Part shown: one piece after another, positions 1-9,772 of the stretch
How the letters are laid out: each line of letters begins with the position of its first letter
Position numbering within the stretch: the stretch's first letter is position 1
The notes under the pieces: model-generated
Databases searched by the model: none
The model's input: the letters and a program-made list of their open reading frames with translations, nothing else
Told to the model about the DNA's origin: nothing
Assembly (NCBI GenBank): GCA_973895155.1
Contig: OZ316893.1
Span: 6,200,001-6,264,000, forward strand
Direction: 5' to 3'
Length of the DNA stretch: 64,000 nucleotides
DNA from: Marsupella aquatica
Lineage: Eukaryota; Marchantiophyta
Program-made: the position numbers and the translations under genes

Positions 1-1766
1 TTATCAGAATTTGAAAAACATTTCTTACGATGCTTCGCGAGTTTCTCACGTTCTTTGGATTGTTGGTCTCTATGTTTTTGTAACATAATTTCCCCTCGCC
101 CTGGAAAAACAACTTGTTAGTTTCTTCAAAAAAAATTAGAAATCATGTGTTAAGCCATATTCTTGAAACAAAAACTTGTCAAACTTGTAAGTAACTTACT
201 CTTTTTGGTCTCCGAGACAGCTTTGTCATGAATTGATTTGAACTCCTCGCAATCCGCGCAAGCACTGAATCGATTTACTGGAGGAATCTTCACATGACCA
301 AATTCTTGAACCCAAACTTTCAAGAATTGTCGATAGGATATTTTTGATGATTCATCAATCTTGGCATAGTTGGAGTCGTAGATCTTCCATACCTCCAGCT
401 TTGAATAATTATCCGGTAAATGTGAAACTTCTTTATTTGGCAATGTTTCCACGCGTGTCTCAAAAAATGACCTAAGCCAACTGACCAAGACTAATCTTTT
501 AACAGATGGAGGGCGTCCAACTGGTTTAGAATATCCTAAGTCTTGGTTGTCTAATTTCAAAATTCTATTTAATCTATGATTGCCAACGCAAAATATAAGC
601 TTGAAAGCTTTCCGACAAATACTCTTTTGACCAAACGTGTAAGATATAGTCTGCCTCCCTCCTTCATTTCCGTCTCGCTTTATAAGCCACTGAAAAGATA
701 AAGATCGATCCTGAGATTTCTGCCTCAAAAATTTAGAACGCGCCTCACGAATTTCTTTTGGAGATAGACTTAGGAGACAATGACTCTGACAACAGTACTT
801 ACTATTTGTTTTCTTGATATCCTCCTCTTTCAACTTTGTTTCACACAAAGTGGCGTTGCTCGTACGTTTGTAACGACTAGATGCCACCGGAACATCATCA
901 TCCTCCCCACTCTCCGAAGACTCGCTTTCATTCGATGATGAAATGGTCACCAACATTTTCTTCTGAACATGCCTAGATTCCAGACCTGCAGCCTCCGGAG
1001 ATGGAGGCTCTTCCTTCACTCTATGCAGCCTTGGAATACCTGGGCGTATTTCAGAAATCCCTCCATTACCGTGTAGGGACCCTTTCAATATTTTCCTAGG
1101 GTCCCTCTCCACCAGGTTCGTTTCCCTGTTTGAGTTTCCGTGACTTGATCCGCTCCCTGCCCCAACACCATGACTCCTAGGTAAAACTGAGGAACGCACA
1201 TTAGAATTCTTTTCTGGAATACTTTTCAATAACACTGGTCGTCTAGTTTCTTCCCTCATCCCCCTGTGAAATGTTTCCGACGTTGGCTTACCAAAGGTTT
1301 TCCTTTTTGGCATTTGCTTTAGCCGCTGAACACTTTGGAGACTGCAAAAATCTCTGTCATTTTCCCCACTTAGTGCCTTCTTCGTCTTTCCAAATCCAGT
1401 CTTCATGAATTCATGAGACCGTTTCCCAGACATCCAAATAGGCATTGAACCTTCCAGATTACTCCCCAATTTGTCCTTTGTTGGTGACAAAGGAGATACA
1501 ACTTGACATCCAGGAGGACCAATACTCTCCAAGGAGTCAGAGGAGCTCCCTGACCTCTCTTTACCACCGACCAATGATTTCTTCCCACTAATTGCAAGTC
1601 GTAAAGGACTACGTTTTAACTTGCTCATAGGGGTGGGGGGTGGCATATCTAAAACAGTAGTTATTCCAGGGATATCTGGGCCAACCACTGTGCAGGGGCC
1701 ATCCGGCAATGAAACATCATCAGAAACTCCATCTGAATAATCATCTAATTCGTAACATGCCGCCAT
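1..1766 (-). CDS. Transposase-like protein, copy A (two exons, runs off the left edge)
   Basis: Exon 1 reads from the ATG at 1766 down to 200 (about 522 residues). A GTAAGT donor follows; an AG acceptor at 101-102 opens exon 2 at 100, which is open to base 1. The join keeps frame and gives a segment with EREKLAKHRKKC, matching EREKLAKHRSKC at the same place in the copy B gene (54308-57899), intron position and phase included. Exon 1 has a long Ser/charged disordered N-terminus, then a region with KYCCQSHC, then LPNKEVSHLPDNYSKLEVW and a CADCEEFK pair, all shared with copy B. The RNase H-like part expected in exon 2 lies outside the window. The role as transposase is inferred from copy B. It is divergent from the ParB-methyltransferase gene at 3220, unlike the convergent layout in copy B. 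Confidence 0.75.
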
Positions 1767-1861
1767 TCGAAAAACTAGTGCAAATTGACAAGAAACTCAG
1801 AAAATCAGTAAAATCTAACAAATCTTCTCAAAATAATGACCAAGAGTCATGAATAAACGAG

Positions 1862-1872
1862 CCTATTTATAG
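1862..1872 (-). promoter_or_regulatory. TATA box of transposase-like gene A
   Basis: The minus strand reads CTATAAATAGG about 95 bases upstream of the ATG at 1766, a good plant TATA box at a sensible distance. Loose copies of the TTCATGAA half-site (near 1849, 1918 and 1969) surround it. Confidence 0.55.
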
Positions 1873-2142
1873 TTTTTCACGGATTGTTGTGACTTTTTAA
1901 CTTCAAAAATATCAAATATTCATGAAATTTGCAAGATTTTTCACGTTAATATCCCAAAATATTCATGAATAATTAGCCCGAAAACATTGATTTATCATGA
2001 TTCGGGGTTAATTTTACTAAGTCGCGCCTGATCCGTGATTAGTATGTATAACCAAGGAACACGGGGCAGCCCATTCATTTTCACTCAATGTCATTTGGAT
2101 TTCCTTTGTAAAAGAGTGAAAAACAATCTCGTTGTCCAATTT

Positions 2143-2807
2143 CCCTGGGCCCCCAGCATTATTAATAATGGGTTGGACGTGCGAACGGATGAAGGGTGCA
2201 AAAAATCTGATTTGAGATTAATTTTTATAATTGGCTTAGAAATATCAAGGGATGGTTTTATTCAAAGAACCCTTTCTAACTAATATAGGCTTATATAAAT
2301 GTTGCCCAAGTTAATATGCTTCAAGAGGTGATGTAATATGGATGTGACACGCGTCACAATAGGATTGGTCCTTGTGGCCACCCTTTATTGGAACATGTGT
2401 ATATGACATATAATTATGCTTGCAATATCTATGATTCAGAGTAGTTTAGGACTTTGGAGCTTTTGAACCCTGACTACCCTGCCATGTGGTTCAAAAATGC
2501 CCCAAAGTTGAAGTTTGGGGTTAAAGGGTCACGAACACAAAAATGTATGTACCCAAAACCCTTCCAAAACACTCCCGTCAGTTTTAGAACCGTGTGCAAA
2601 TGATGAATTTATAACTTTTCAAGGCTTTCATAAATGGTGTAAAATGTGAAATTATAATATCTCAAAGGGGCAGATTTATTCTCCAAAATTAAGTTTTTAA
2701 GAATAACAAGAGAAATTTTTATAGGCTTCCAAAAATAATAAGGGGTACTAAGGAGGGGGGTGTACGCACGTATACCTCTTTAGTTTACAAAGGCTGGGGG
2801 CCCAGGG
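2143..2807. mobile_element. 665-bp MITE-like element, copy 1
   Basis: The ends are perfect 15-bp inverted repeats (CCCTGGGCCCCCAGC and its complement). The flanks are an 8-bp direct repeat TCCAATTT (2135-2142 and 2808-2815), a target-site duplication. It is AT-rich inside with no credible gene. Near-identical 665-bp copies lie at 53564-54228 (inverted) and 63263-63927. An 8-bp duplication with short inverted ends fits hAT-type transposition best, but other superfamilies also make 8-bp duplications. It separates the divergent transposase-like and methyltransferase genes of copy A. Confidence 0.9.
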
Positions 2808-2815
2808 TCCAATTT

Positions 2816-3219
2816 TGTGCCATTTTCAGCACTCATCGGCGACGTGTCGCGAGTTGTCGCGGTCGCACTTCATTTCGACCCTGTTTTAGGTAGTAATTTA
2901 GGCCCTGGGTGATTTCTTCATGTCACCCCCCCTCCGAACCCTATTTTAAATAGCCTTCTGCATCACCGAGGTGTACAAGCAAAGAGAGAGGAGACTCCCT
3001 TCATGAATTCATGAAGGTCGGAGCGAGAGGGAGACTCCCTTCATGAATTCATGATAGGAGTCCTGGGGTGGTCGAGAGCGTTGTTAGATCCGTAAGGACA
3101 CGGCTTTAGTAGCCATTTATTGGCACATTCCTTGGTTCTATGGCACTTTGTCTCGCAGGTTGGGGTTGAAGTGGACTGATTTTGTGGTATGTTCTCAGGT
3201 TTGAAGATCAGGCAAAAAC
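2816..3219 (+). promoter_or_regulatory. Leader of ParB-methyltransferase gene A with two palindromic sites
   Basis: This stretch holds a weak TATA-like run (near 2942-2952) and then two copies of the palindrome TTCATGAATTCATGA, at 3000-3015 and 3040-3055, inside a 40-bp repeat that begins gagactccc. A possible 3' splice site (ttctcag) lies just before the ATG at 3220. The copy B gene also has two palindromes of its own type in its leader (49619, 49690) and a splice-site-like ttgcag just before its ATG. The parallel suggests a 5'-UTR intron or leader that carries protein-binding sites. Confidence 0.5.
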
Positions 3220-4112
3220 ATGACAATGTCGCAAGAAGAGCTGGTGGATGACATCTTTTCGCGCCATCCTTTGACGGACTTCCACAACTCATCCTAGACA
3301 ATTTCCTTAGGGACGGAAATATGGAAGAAGCCCTTCCTAATGCTGTGTGTATTTGAGGGGCTTCCATCAGGGGCATTAGGGTGGGTAAATTACGGCCGCA
3401 TCGATGTATTTCGACGGGGCGACGAAGTTGTGAACATGTTGATCACAACGAAGGAAACATCAACTTTGATTGTCGTGGATGTGGAGAGGTTTTCTGGAAC
3501 GGCTGCCACCTGCTATCTCGATGAGGACATTGATAGCATCATTGAGACTGTCAAGTCTCTTTCGAGTGAGGAACGTTACCATGACGTCGCGGGAAAGATT
3601 TCCGGTTTTGTGTTCGAATTTCACGCTAGCACTTTAAAGAGTGCAATCCGAAAATCAAGAGAGATTCTCCGGAAAAGGTCGGCAGAGAAGGGGGTAAGTC
3701 GTCCACCCAAATCTGGGGCTTCCGGTGTTCCTTCTGGATCCAGGCCTAGCATTTTACCCAATGATATTTTGACCGTGGTAGCGCCTACAACCTCCCGGGA
3801 AGCAGCAGCATCTGGAGGGGGATCTCAAGTTGGCAGATCATCCCAGGGAACGGCTTTGACTGGTGGGTCGGCACAAGGTACGACTGGAACTCGCATTTCT
3901 TCAAAGAAGCGACCTGCTATGACTCCTGAGCCTACCGAGCCCAGTGCTACAAAGTCAAAAAAGAAGACTTTGGAGAAAATTCCAACGCATTTGGAACAAA
4001 AGGCTCAATCAATGTCAATGGATGCACGGGTATTGTACCAGGAGGAGATTCTGGGAAGATGTGGTGTTCAAGAGGAGACCGTGACCGTTGACATTGGTCA
4101 ACTTTACCCTCC
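3220..4112 (+). pseudogene. ParB-domain DNA methyltransferase A, 5' part, cut by a retrotransposon
   Basis: The frame opens at ATG 3220, has one in-frame TAG at 3295-3297, then stays open to 4112. It encodes a poorly conserved N-terminal region (FEGLPSGALGWVNYG, DVERF), a Ser/Thr/Gly/Pro-rich linker with lysine clusters, and the start of the ParB-like domain (EETVTVDIGQLYPP). At 4112 a solo LTR begins. Removing 4113-20110 (the insertion plus one CCTCC duplication) joins this frame in phase to the 3' part at 20111, where the ParB domain goes on. Copy B encodes the same order of parts. The TAG and the insertion make this copy broken; a later start at 3340 would avoid the TAG but not the insertion. 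Confidence 0.8.
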
Positions 4113-5638
4113 TGTCACGTCGTAGGCTTCGGCCTTAACTGAGACTTCAGCTTAGACGGGCACATCCCTCGTAAATCTGAGGGTTCGGGCAGGAAGGGAA
4201 GCACGTAATGCACCTTATTCTCGTAAACTAGCGCTAAGTGCGCATACTGCTAAATACGGACACCTCCTAGGTATGGTTTGTGTTCCGCCGCCGGAACGTA
4301 CCTTAGTCGATAGCAGGATCGACCCCGGCTTAAGGGCTTCTAAGCCTTCGTGCTGTCCGCCTTCGATCTGGATTCGATGATACAGGTCCTCAACCCGTGC
4401 TCGCAACCACTTACCCGCAGGCTGCACCCTGTGCACGTCTCGGGTAGTGCGTTCGGCCTGGCGCTGCCACCCATATACGAGAAACCCACACACATATGCG
4501 CACACATGCATACAATCTCGATTTACACGAAGGAAAAATGATGGGAAAGGATTTTACTACAAAGGGAACATATGCGTACACTTAGTTGACACGACAGCCC
4601 TGGAATGCACAGGTTCAAAGCCGAGGGTGCACACTACAACGGAGCCCGGCTCCGCACTCGCCCGGCGAGCTTAGTCCTACCCCCTCCCCTTGGTACTCTG
4701 TCATTCCCAGAGGTCGGGACTCCCCGCATGTCCCGTGGATGTCCGACTCTGAAACTAAAAACCCCCCCACCTCTACCGAGGGGTGCACTAAATACCAAGA
4801 GCCAAGGGACGGGGTGTCCTCTCGCCGAAGATTCGCTGACTAAGGTCCTAACTAAGCTGACAGTCAGGCCGGAAAACGGCTGTGTCTTATTAGAAGATCC
4901 TAATCTACGCAGGCTGGACAGCAGGGCAGCGCTGCTATACCTAAGGCAGGTGCCAGTCCCAAGAGCCTGACTAAGCCAATCCTAATCCTAATCTATTCCT
5001 ACTCCGCCGCTAATGCCTGGCACGCTTGCCAGAGCCGCCCGAATGGGAACGGCCATCCCGCTGCCTTCGAAGCCTGTCATTGTCCGCCTTGAGGAGCTGG
5101 ACCTGGTCTACCAGAGATTTGTTCTCTCGCCTCGCCGCGTCCGTCTTCTCTGCTGCCTCCTGACATGCCTCCTCCAGCTGCTGGGCGTCGCTCGTCAGTT
5201 TACCCGCCAGCTGGTCCTGCTTCTCGGCCTCGGTTTGGAGCCGCGCCATCTTGGCCTGCTATCTCCGTCGCGTCTCGCTGGGCTCGCTCCTCGGCCTCCT
5301 CCAGGTCTTTCTGCCAGGTGACAGCTTGTTTCTTCAAACTGTCAATCTGGTTCCGGAGTTGTGTAATCTCGGCCTCGTTCCCAGCTTTGGCCTGTTCGGC
5401 TAGGGCGGTAATAGCGTACGCCTTTGCTAACAACTCATCGGCGGCTGCAACCTTGGGTCGTAGTTGCAGAAGCTCAGCCTCTTGAGCCGCCACTTCGTTC
5501 TTTAGGTACACGGACTCCACCCGGTACCGCTCTATCCTCTGAAGGGCCTCCGACTGGGCCCGACCTGCCTTTACGGCGGCAACCAACTCCTGATTGAAGA
5601 AACAGGCTACCTTCCGGGCCATGAACTCCCCGGTATCC
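4113..5638 (-). mobile_element. Solo LTR (minus strand), 3' part
   Basis: This is the reverse complement of the distal part of the 4-kb LTR at 5639-9649. It starts at TGTCACGTCGTAGG (complement of the LTR 3' end), right after target copy CCTCC (4108-4112). It includes the coiled-coil part of the LTR ORF as remnants (about 5013-5622). The rest of the LTR is at 19737-20105; the two parts were split by the element at 5639-19731, whose TATCC duplication occurs at 5634-5638 and 19732-19736. No internal retrotransposon sequence belongs to it, hence a solo LTR left by LTR-LTR recombination. Confidence 0.85.
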
Positions 5639-5997
5639 TGTGACGCCGCCGGTACGGCGGTTAAATGAGTGATTCAGTCTAACTGCGCTCGGCACGTGCG
5701 TTAGGTGGGTCTTAGGCCGCTATTATTAGCATAACGACAGTATTTAGGTAATCATTAGGGGTAGGACATCATTAGGCAATAAGGGGGACTTCAGGTTCGG
5801 GCTGGCGGCGGGTCGCTATTCGCACACCCGGGTTATGAGCATGGAGGGGCCCCTCCCTCGGGTCCGTATAACGAACTTAAGGAAGCGGCCACTGACGCAC
5901 GCTGACTCAGACCGGCGGAGTGGCCGGTACACCACAAGCGTGAGCGGTTCAACCTATGGGCGTCGAGGAGACGTAGGGGATCGACAAGCCCTCAAAG

Positions 5998-6004
5998 TAT
6001 AAAA
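5998..6004 (+). promoter_or_regulatory. LTR TATA box
   Basis: TATAAAA followed by GGGG, about 100 bases before the LTR ORF. The same box is at 16082-16088 in the 3' LTR, and the minus strand has TATAAAAAGGG at 41221-41231 in a related LTR. Confidence 0.7.
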
Positions 6005-6105
6005 GGGGAGCCAACCCTTTGTAGTGCACCAGTCCATCAGTCCGCGCGCCAGCTTCGACCCCAGCTCTCTCGTTCTCTCTAGGTCGCCACTACTATCTCC
6101 TCTGA

Positions 6106-8748
6106 ATGTCGCACACGATCCTCTCCAGCTCGGCCATTCGATTCTGGACGCAGTTCCTATCTACCGGAAGGCACTTGGCCGATTCATTGAAACACGCCAA
6201 CCCGCGCCGATACGAGATCGAACGCGAATACGAGAGAGCCATCCGCCTAGCAGGACGACACCACTACGTCCTTAACTTTGACTACCCATCTCAGAGCGAG
6301 CTTTACCGACCAGCTGAGGTATTTGGGTACTTCTTTGACGGAGACAAATATATCGGGTTCTGGGAAGCATTGCTTCGGCTTCCGGACGAGGTCTTCAATA
6401 TCCCGGGTACAATCGACCTGCAGCGACATCACTTCGACCACATCCCTGCCCAGGTTCGGGCAGTCATTAACGGCGAGTCCAGTACCAACCGTTCGACAAG
6501 GGCGTCCGCACTCGCTTCGGAGAACTTCTACCAGCACCTACAGAGCTTCATGGGAACTCGGCCATCAACCAACATGACCAACTCAGCCGTACCCGTACCC
6601 GTACCCGTACCCGTGCCCATGCAACCTCAGCTTCAGCTTCAGCCTCAGCCGCAGCCTAGCCAAACCCCACCACCTATCACCCAGCCAGCACAGGTACGCT
6701 CCGTCATCAACGCTGTGGATCTTAGCGATGACGACGAGGCTACCCCACCCTTGACCAGGCGGCCCAGAGGAACAAGCGCTCGGGGGGCCGACACTATATC
6801 GTCCCCACCCCCTGCTCTGACCCCAGGAGCGGCCCCAGCAGACAACATGGTGACCGTGGCCGCCCCGGGCCCGTTACCAACCGCAGTGGCACTCCCCAGG
6901 CCCGATCGGGAGGATGGGGAAGTATCACCTTCCCCGAGTCAGTCACGGGGAAAGAAGAGGAAGGAATCCGCCAGTGCATCCGGGTTACCGTTGGCCACGG
7001 TAGCCGTAGCCAAGGTAACGATGCATCGCATGGGGGAAAACGTTCACAGCAACATCCTCCATCCCAAGCATGCGGTGTACCTGAAGACTCAGGGATTTGA
7101 GCACCTCGCCTCTCTCCCCTGGAACACTTGCAGGTACTACGGGGAGGACATGACAGAATTCATCAAGAATTATGACGACGTACGTCAACAGACTCGGTTG
7201 CGGGGAAGGAATATGTCCCTCACAGAAGAACGGCTCAAGATGATCTTCGGGTTACCCAAAGGTGACCATCGAGTCGAATCACGGGCTCCCGGGGGCAAGG
7301 GGGCCAAGTACCAATCTTCAAGTTTTCCCTCAGAGGGATCAGTAGACAACGGGTTCGTGATGAGGACCTGCCTCATGCCCGAGATAGCTAAGCGGCTGGA
7401 GTTCCAGAGGTACGCTCTCCACATGATGGAACCCCGGGGGGAGATCTCCGCCGCCCAGGTCATCCAGGTCGAGAACTATCGACCTAGGAAGTGGGCGTCG
7501 TACTTCGCTAAGAAATTCCATGAAGAGATGGAGCGGCGAAGGAAGACGCTGTACATTGGCGGGAAGGCGTATTTCGCTAGCCACATCGAAATCATTCTTG
7601 AGTGGTACGCCCGGTTTGATCGACGAACCCTTCCCCGCATCAACGTTACAAAGCTGGTCCCAGCTAGGTGGGTTTTTCCGGCATTGGAGAGACGGCCCCA
7701 ACCCGAGGCCCGAAGTCCAGTGGACACGCCAGCTTCACCCACCCCACCTCCACAAATAGCTGTAATCGTAACCGAGGAGGCGCCGGAGGGGTCGGTCGTC
7801 GCAACCGTTGATGCGACCCAACTAGCCGGGCTAAGTACAGAAGTTGGTACGGCAGAGGTCTTACCCGAACCCGGGTCTCCCAAGGACCCGCCGGTGGCAA
7901 TTCCGGAGAACCGGACATCGCTGCAGGAGGATACTCCGGCCCCTTCCAACGTTATATCCCCAGGGCTGGACGTCACTGCCCCGGCCCCTGCGCGTGTTGA
8001 TGTCTGCCCGTGCCCAAATCCGGACAGGCACAACTTGGACCACCCGGAACTCTTCGTACAGGGTACGTTTCTGAACAGGCTTCTGGGAGATTTCTCTCAT
8101 CAAATTGTCCGGGATACCGGGGAGTTCATGGCTCGGAAGGTAGCCTGTTTCTTCAATCAGGAGTTGGTTGCCGCCGTAAAGGCAGGGCGGGCCCAGTCGG
8201 AGGCTCTTCAGAGGATAGAGCGGTACCGGGTGGAGTCCGTGTACCTAAAGAACGAAGTGGCGGCTCAAGAGGCTGAGCTTCTGCAACTACGACCCAAGGT
8301 TGCAGCCGCCGATGAGTTGTTAGCAAAGGCGTACGCTCTTACCGCCCTAGCCGAACAGGCCAAAGCTGGGAACGAGGCCGAGATTACACGACTCCGGAAC
8401 CAGATTGACAGTTTGAAGAAACAAGTTGTCACCTGGCAGAAAGACCTGGAGGAGGCCGAGGAGCGAGCCCAGCGAGACGCGACGGAGATAGCCACGCTAC
8501 AGGCTGAGATGGCGTGGCTCCAAACCGAGGCCGAGAAGCAGGACCAGCTGGCGAGTAAACTGGCGAGCGACGCCCAGCAGCTGGAGGAGGCATGTCAGGA
8601 GGCAGCAGAGGAGACGGACGCGGCGAGGCGAGAGAACGAATCTCTGCTGGACCAGGTCCAGCTCCTCAAAGCGGACAATGACAGGCTTCGAAGGCAGCGG
8701 GATGGCCGTTCCCATTCGGGCGGCTCTGGCAAGCGTGCCAGGCATTAG
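6106..8748 (+). CDS. LTR-encoded protein of unknown function, 880 residues
   Basis: An uninterrupted ORF within the 5' LTR. Parts in order: a folded-looking N-terminus (to about residue 150); a Pro/Gln-rich linker with VPVPVPVP and QLQLQPQPQP; an acidic VDLSDDDE near 203 that looks like a SUMO-interacting motif; a basic GKKRKE near 283; a conserved central domain (about 315-505, with FEHLASLPWN, MSLTEERLKMIFGLP and YALHMMEPRGEIS); a CPCPNPD...DHPELF motif near 633; a long coiled coil (about 675-862); and a basic GSGKRARH tail. It has no Gag zinc knuckle and no catalytic motif I recognise. The same parts recur in diverged LTRs at 35603-38119 and 41596-43191, so the ORF has been kept by selection. 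A structural, RNA-binding or chromatin role is only a guess. Confidence 0.8.
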   Translation: MSHTILSSSAIRFWTQFLSTGRHLADSLKHANPRRYEIEREYERAIRLAGRHHYVLNFDYPSQSELYRPAEVFGYFFDGDKYIGFWEALLRLPDEVFNIPGTIDLQRHHFDHIPAQVRAVINGESSTNRSTRASALASENFYQHLQSFMGTRPSTNMTNSAVPVPVPVPVPMQPQLQLQPQPQPSQTPPPITQPAQVRSVINAVDLSDDDEATPPLTRRPRGTSARGADTISSPPPALTPGAAPADNMVTVAAPGPLPTAVALPRPDREDGEVSPSPSQSRGKKRKESASASGLPLATVAVAKVTMHRMGENVHSNILHPKHAVYLKTQGFEHLASLPWNTCRYYGEDMTEFIKNYDDVRQQTRLRGRNMSLTEERLKMIFGLPKGDHRVESRAPGGKGAKYQSSSFPSEGSVDNGFVMRTCLMPEIAKRLEFQRYALHMMEPRGEISAAQVIQVENYRPRKWASYFAKKFHEEMERRRKTLYIGGKAYFASHIEIILEWYARFDRRTLPRINVTKLVPARWVFPALERRPQPEARSPVDTPASPTPPPQIAVIVTEEAPEGSVVATVDATQLAGLSTEVGTAEVLPEPGSPKDPPVAIPENRTSLQEDTPAPSNVISPGLDVTAPAPARVDVCPCPNPDRHNLDHPELFVQGTFLNRLLGDFSHQIVRDTGEFMARKVACFFNQELVAAVKAGRAQSEALQRIERYRVESVYLKNEVAAQEAELLQLRPKVAAADELLAKAYALTALAEQAKAGNEAEITRLRNQIDSLKKQVVTWQKDLEEAEERAQRDATEIATLQAEMAWLQTEAEKQDQLASKLASDAQQLEEACQEAAEETDAARRENESLLDQVQLLKADNDRLRRQRDGRSHSGGSGKRARH

Positions 8749-9649
8749 CGGCGGAGTAGGAATAGATTAGGATTAGGATTGGCTTAGTCAGGCTCTTGGG
8801 ACTGGCACCTGCCTTAGGTACGGCAGCGCTGCCCTGCTGTCCAGCCTGCGTAGATTAGGATCTTCTAATAAGACACAGCCGTTTTCCGGCCTGACTGTCA
8901 GCCTTAGTTAGGACCTTGGTCAGCAAATCTTCGGCGGGAGGACACCCCGTTCCTCGGCTCTTAGTATTTAGTGCACCCCTCGGTAGAGGCAGGGGGGGGT
9001 TTTTAGTTTCAGAGTCGGACATCCGCGGGACATGCGGGGAGTCCCGACCTCTGGGAATGACAGAGTACCAAGGGGAGGGGGTAGGACTAAGCTTGCCGGG
9101 CGAGTGCGGAGCCGGGCTCCGTTGTAGTGTGCACCCTTGGCCTTGAACCTGTGCATTCCAGGGCTGTCGTGTCAACTAAGTGTACGCATATGTTCCCTTT
9201 GTAGTAAAAATCCTTTCCCATCATTTTTCCTTCGTGTAAATCGAGATTGTATGCATGTGTGCGCATATGTGTGTGGGTTTCTCGTATATGGGTGGCAGTG
9301 CCGGGCCGAACGCACTACCCGAGACGTGCACAGGGTGCAGCCTGCGGGTAAGTGGTTGCGAGCACGGGTTGAGGACCTGTATCATCGAATCCGGATCGAA
9401 GGCGGACAGCACGAAGGCTTAGAAGCCCTTAAGCCGGGGTCGATCCTGCTATCGACTAGGGTACGTTCCGGCGGCGGAACACAAACCATACCTAGGAGGT
9501 GTCCGTATTTAGCAGTATGCGCACTTAGCGCTAGTTTACGAGAATAAGGTGCATTACGTGCTTCCCTTCCTGCCCGAACCCTCAGATTTACGAGGGATGT
9601 GCCCGTCTAAGCTGAAGTCTGAGTTAAGGCCGAAGCCTACGACGTGACA
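8749..9649 (+). other. Non-coding 3' part of the 5' LTR
   Basis: No supported gene; short ORFs here are incidental. It contains a G-rich run near 8990, a GT-rich run near 9250 and the LTR end. The same block appears inverted at 4113-5010, 22706-23590 and 61440-62300 and direct at 18833-19731, so its short ORFs have no independent support. Confidence 0.7.
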
Positions 9650-9661
9650 TAGCCTTTGTTT

Positions 9662-9679
9662 TGGCGCTAGATGGAGGGG
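9662..9679 (+). other. Probable primer-binding site of the Ty3 element
   Basis: TGGCGCTAGATGGAGGGG begins 12 bases after the LTR end. It starts with the TGG expected opposite a tRNA CCA end. I cannot name the tRNA with confidence. Confidence 0.45.
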
Positions 9680-9772
9680 GCACTCTACATATCGTAGAGG
9701 GGAGACATGTGCGTATTCACCTAGGCAGGATACATCAGGACGTAGTACTAACCATTGCATTTATATGAGTAA

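Larger units (their letters stand above)
5639..9649 (+). repeat. 5' LTR, 4011 bp, containing an 880-codon ORF
   Basis: The LTR begins TGTGACGCCGCCGG and ends CGACGTGACA. U3 is short: a TATAAAA box lies at 5998-6004, so transcription should begin near 6030. The ORF at 6106-8748 therefore sits in R/U5 and would be the first ORF of the genomic RNA. About 900 bp of non-coding LTR (8749-9649) follow before the primer-binding site. Confidence 0.9.

Noticed and set aside
2035-2283. 82-codon plus-strand ORF
   Set aside because: It runs across the edge of the MITE and is not kept in the other two copies.
4215-4970. Several ORFs of 60-120 codons on both strands (also at 8855-9547, 19044-19629, 22771-23448, 43402-44048, 61580-62113)
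   Set aside because: They lie in the non-coding 3' part of the LTR family, overlap each other in many frames, and match no family.
7185-8103. Long minus-strand ORFs opposite the LTR ORF (for example 185 codons at 7476-8033)
   Set aside because: They are antisense shadows of a GC-rich coding region and are lost in the diverged LTR copies, while the plus-strand protein is kept.
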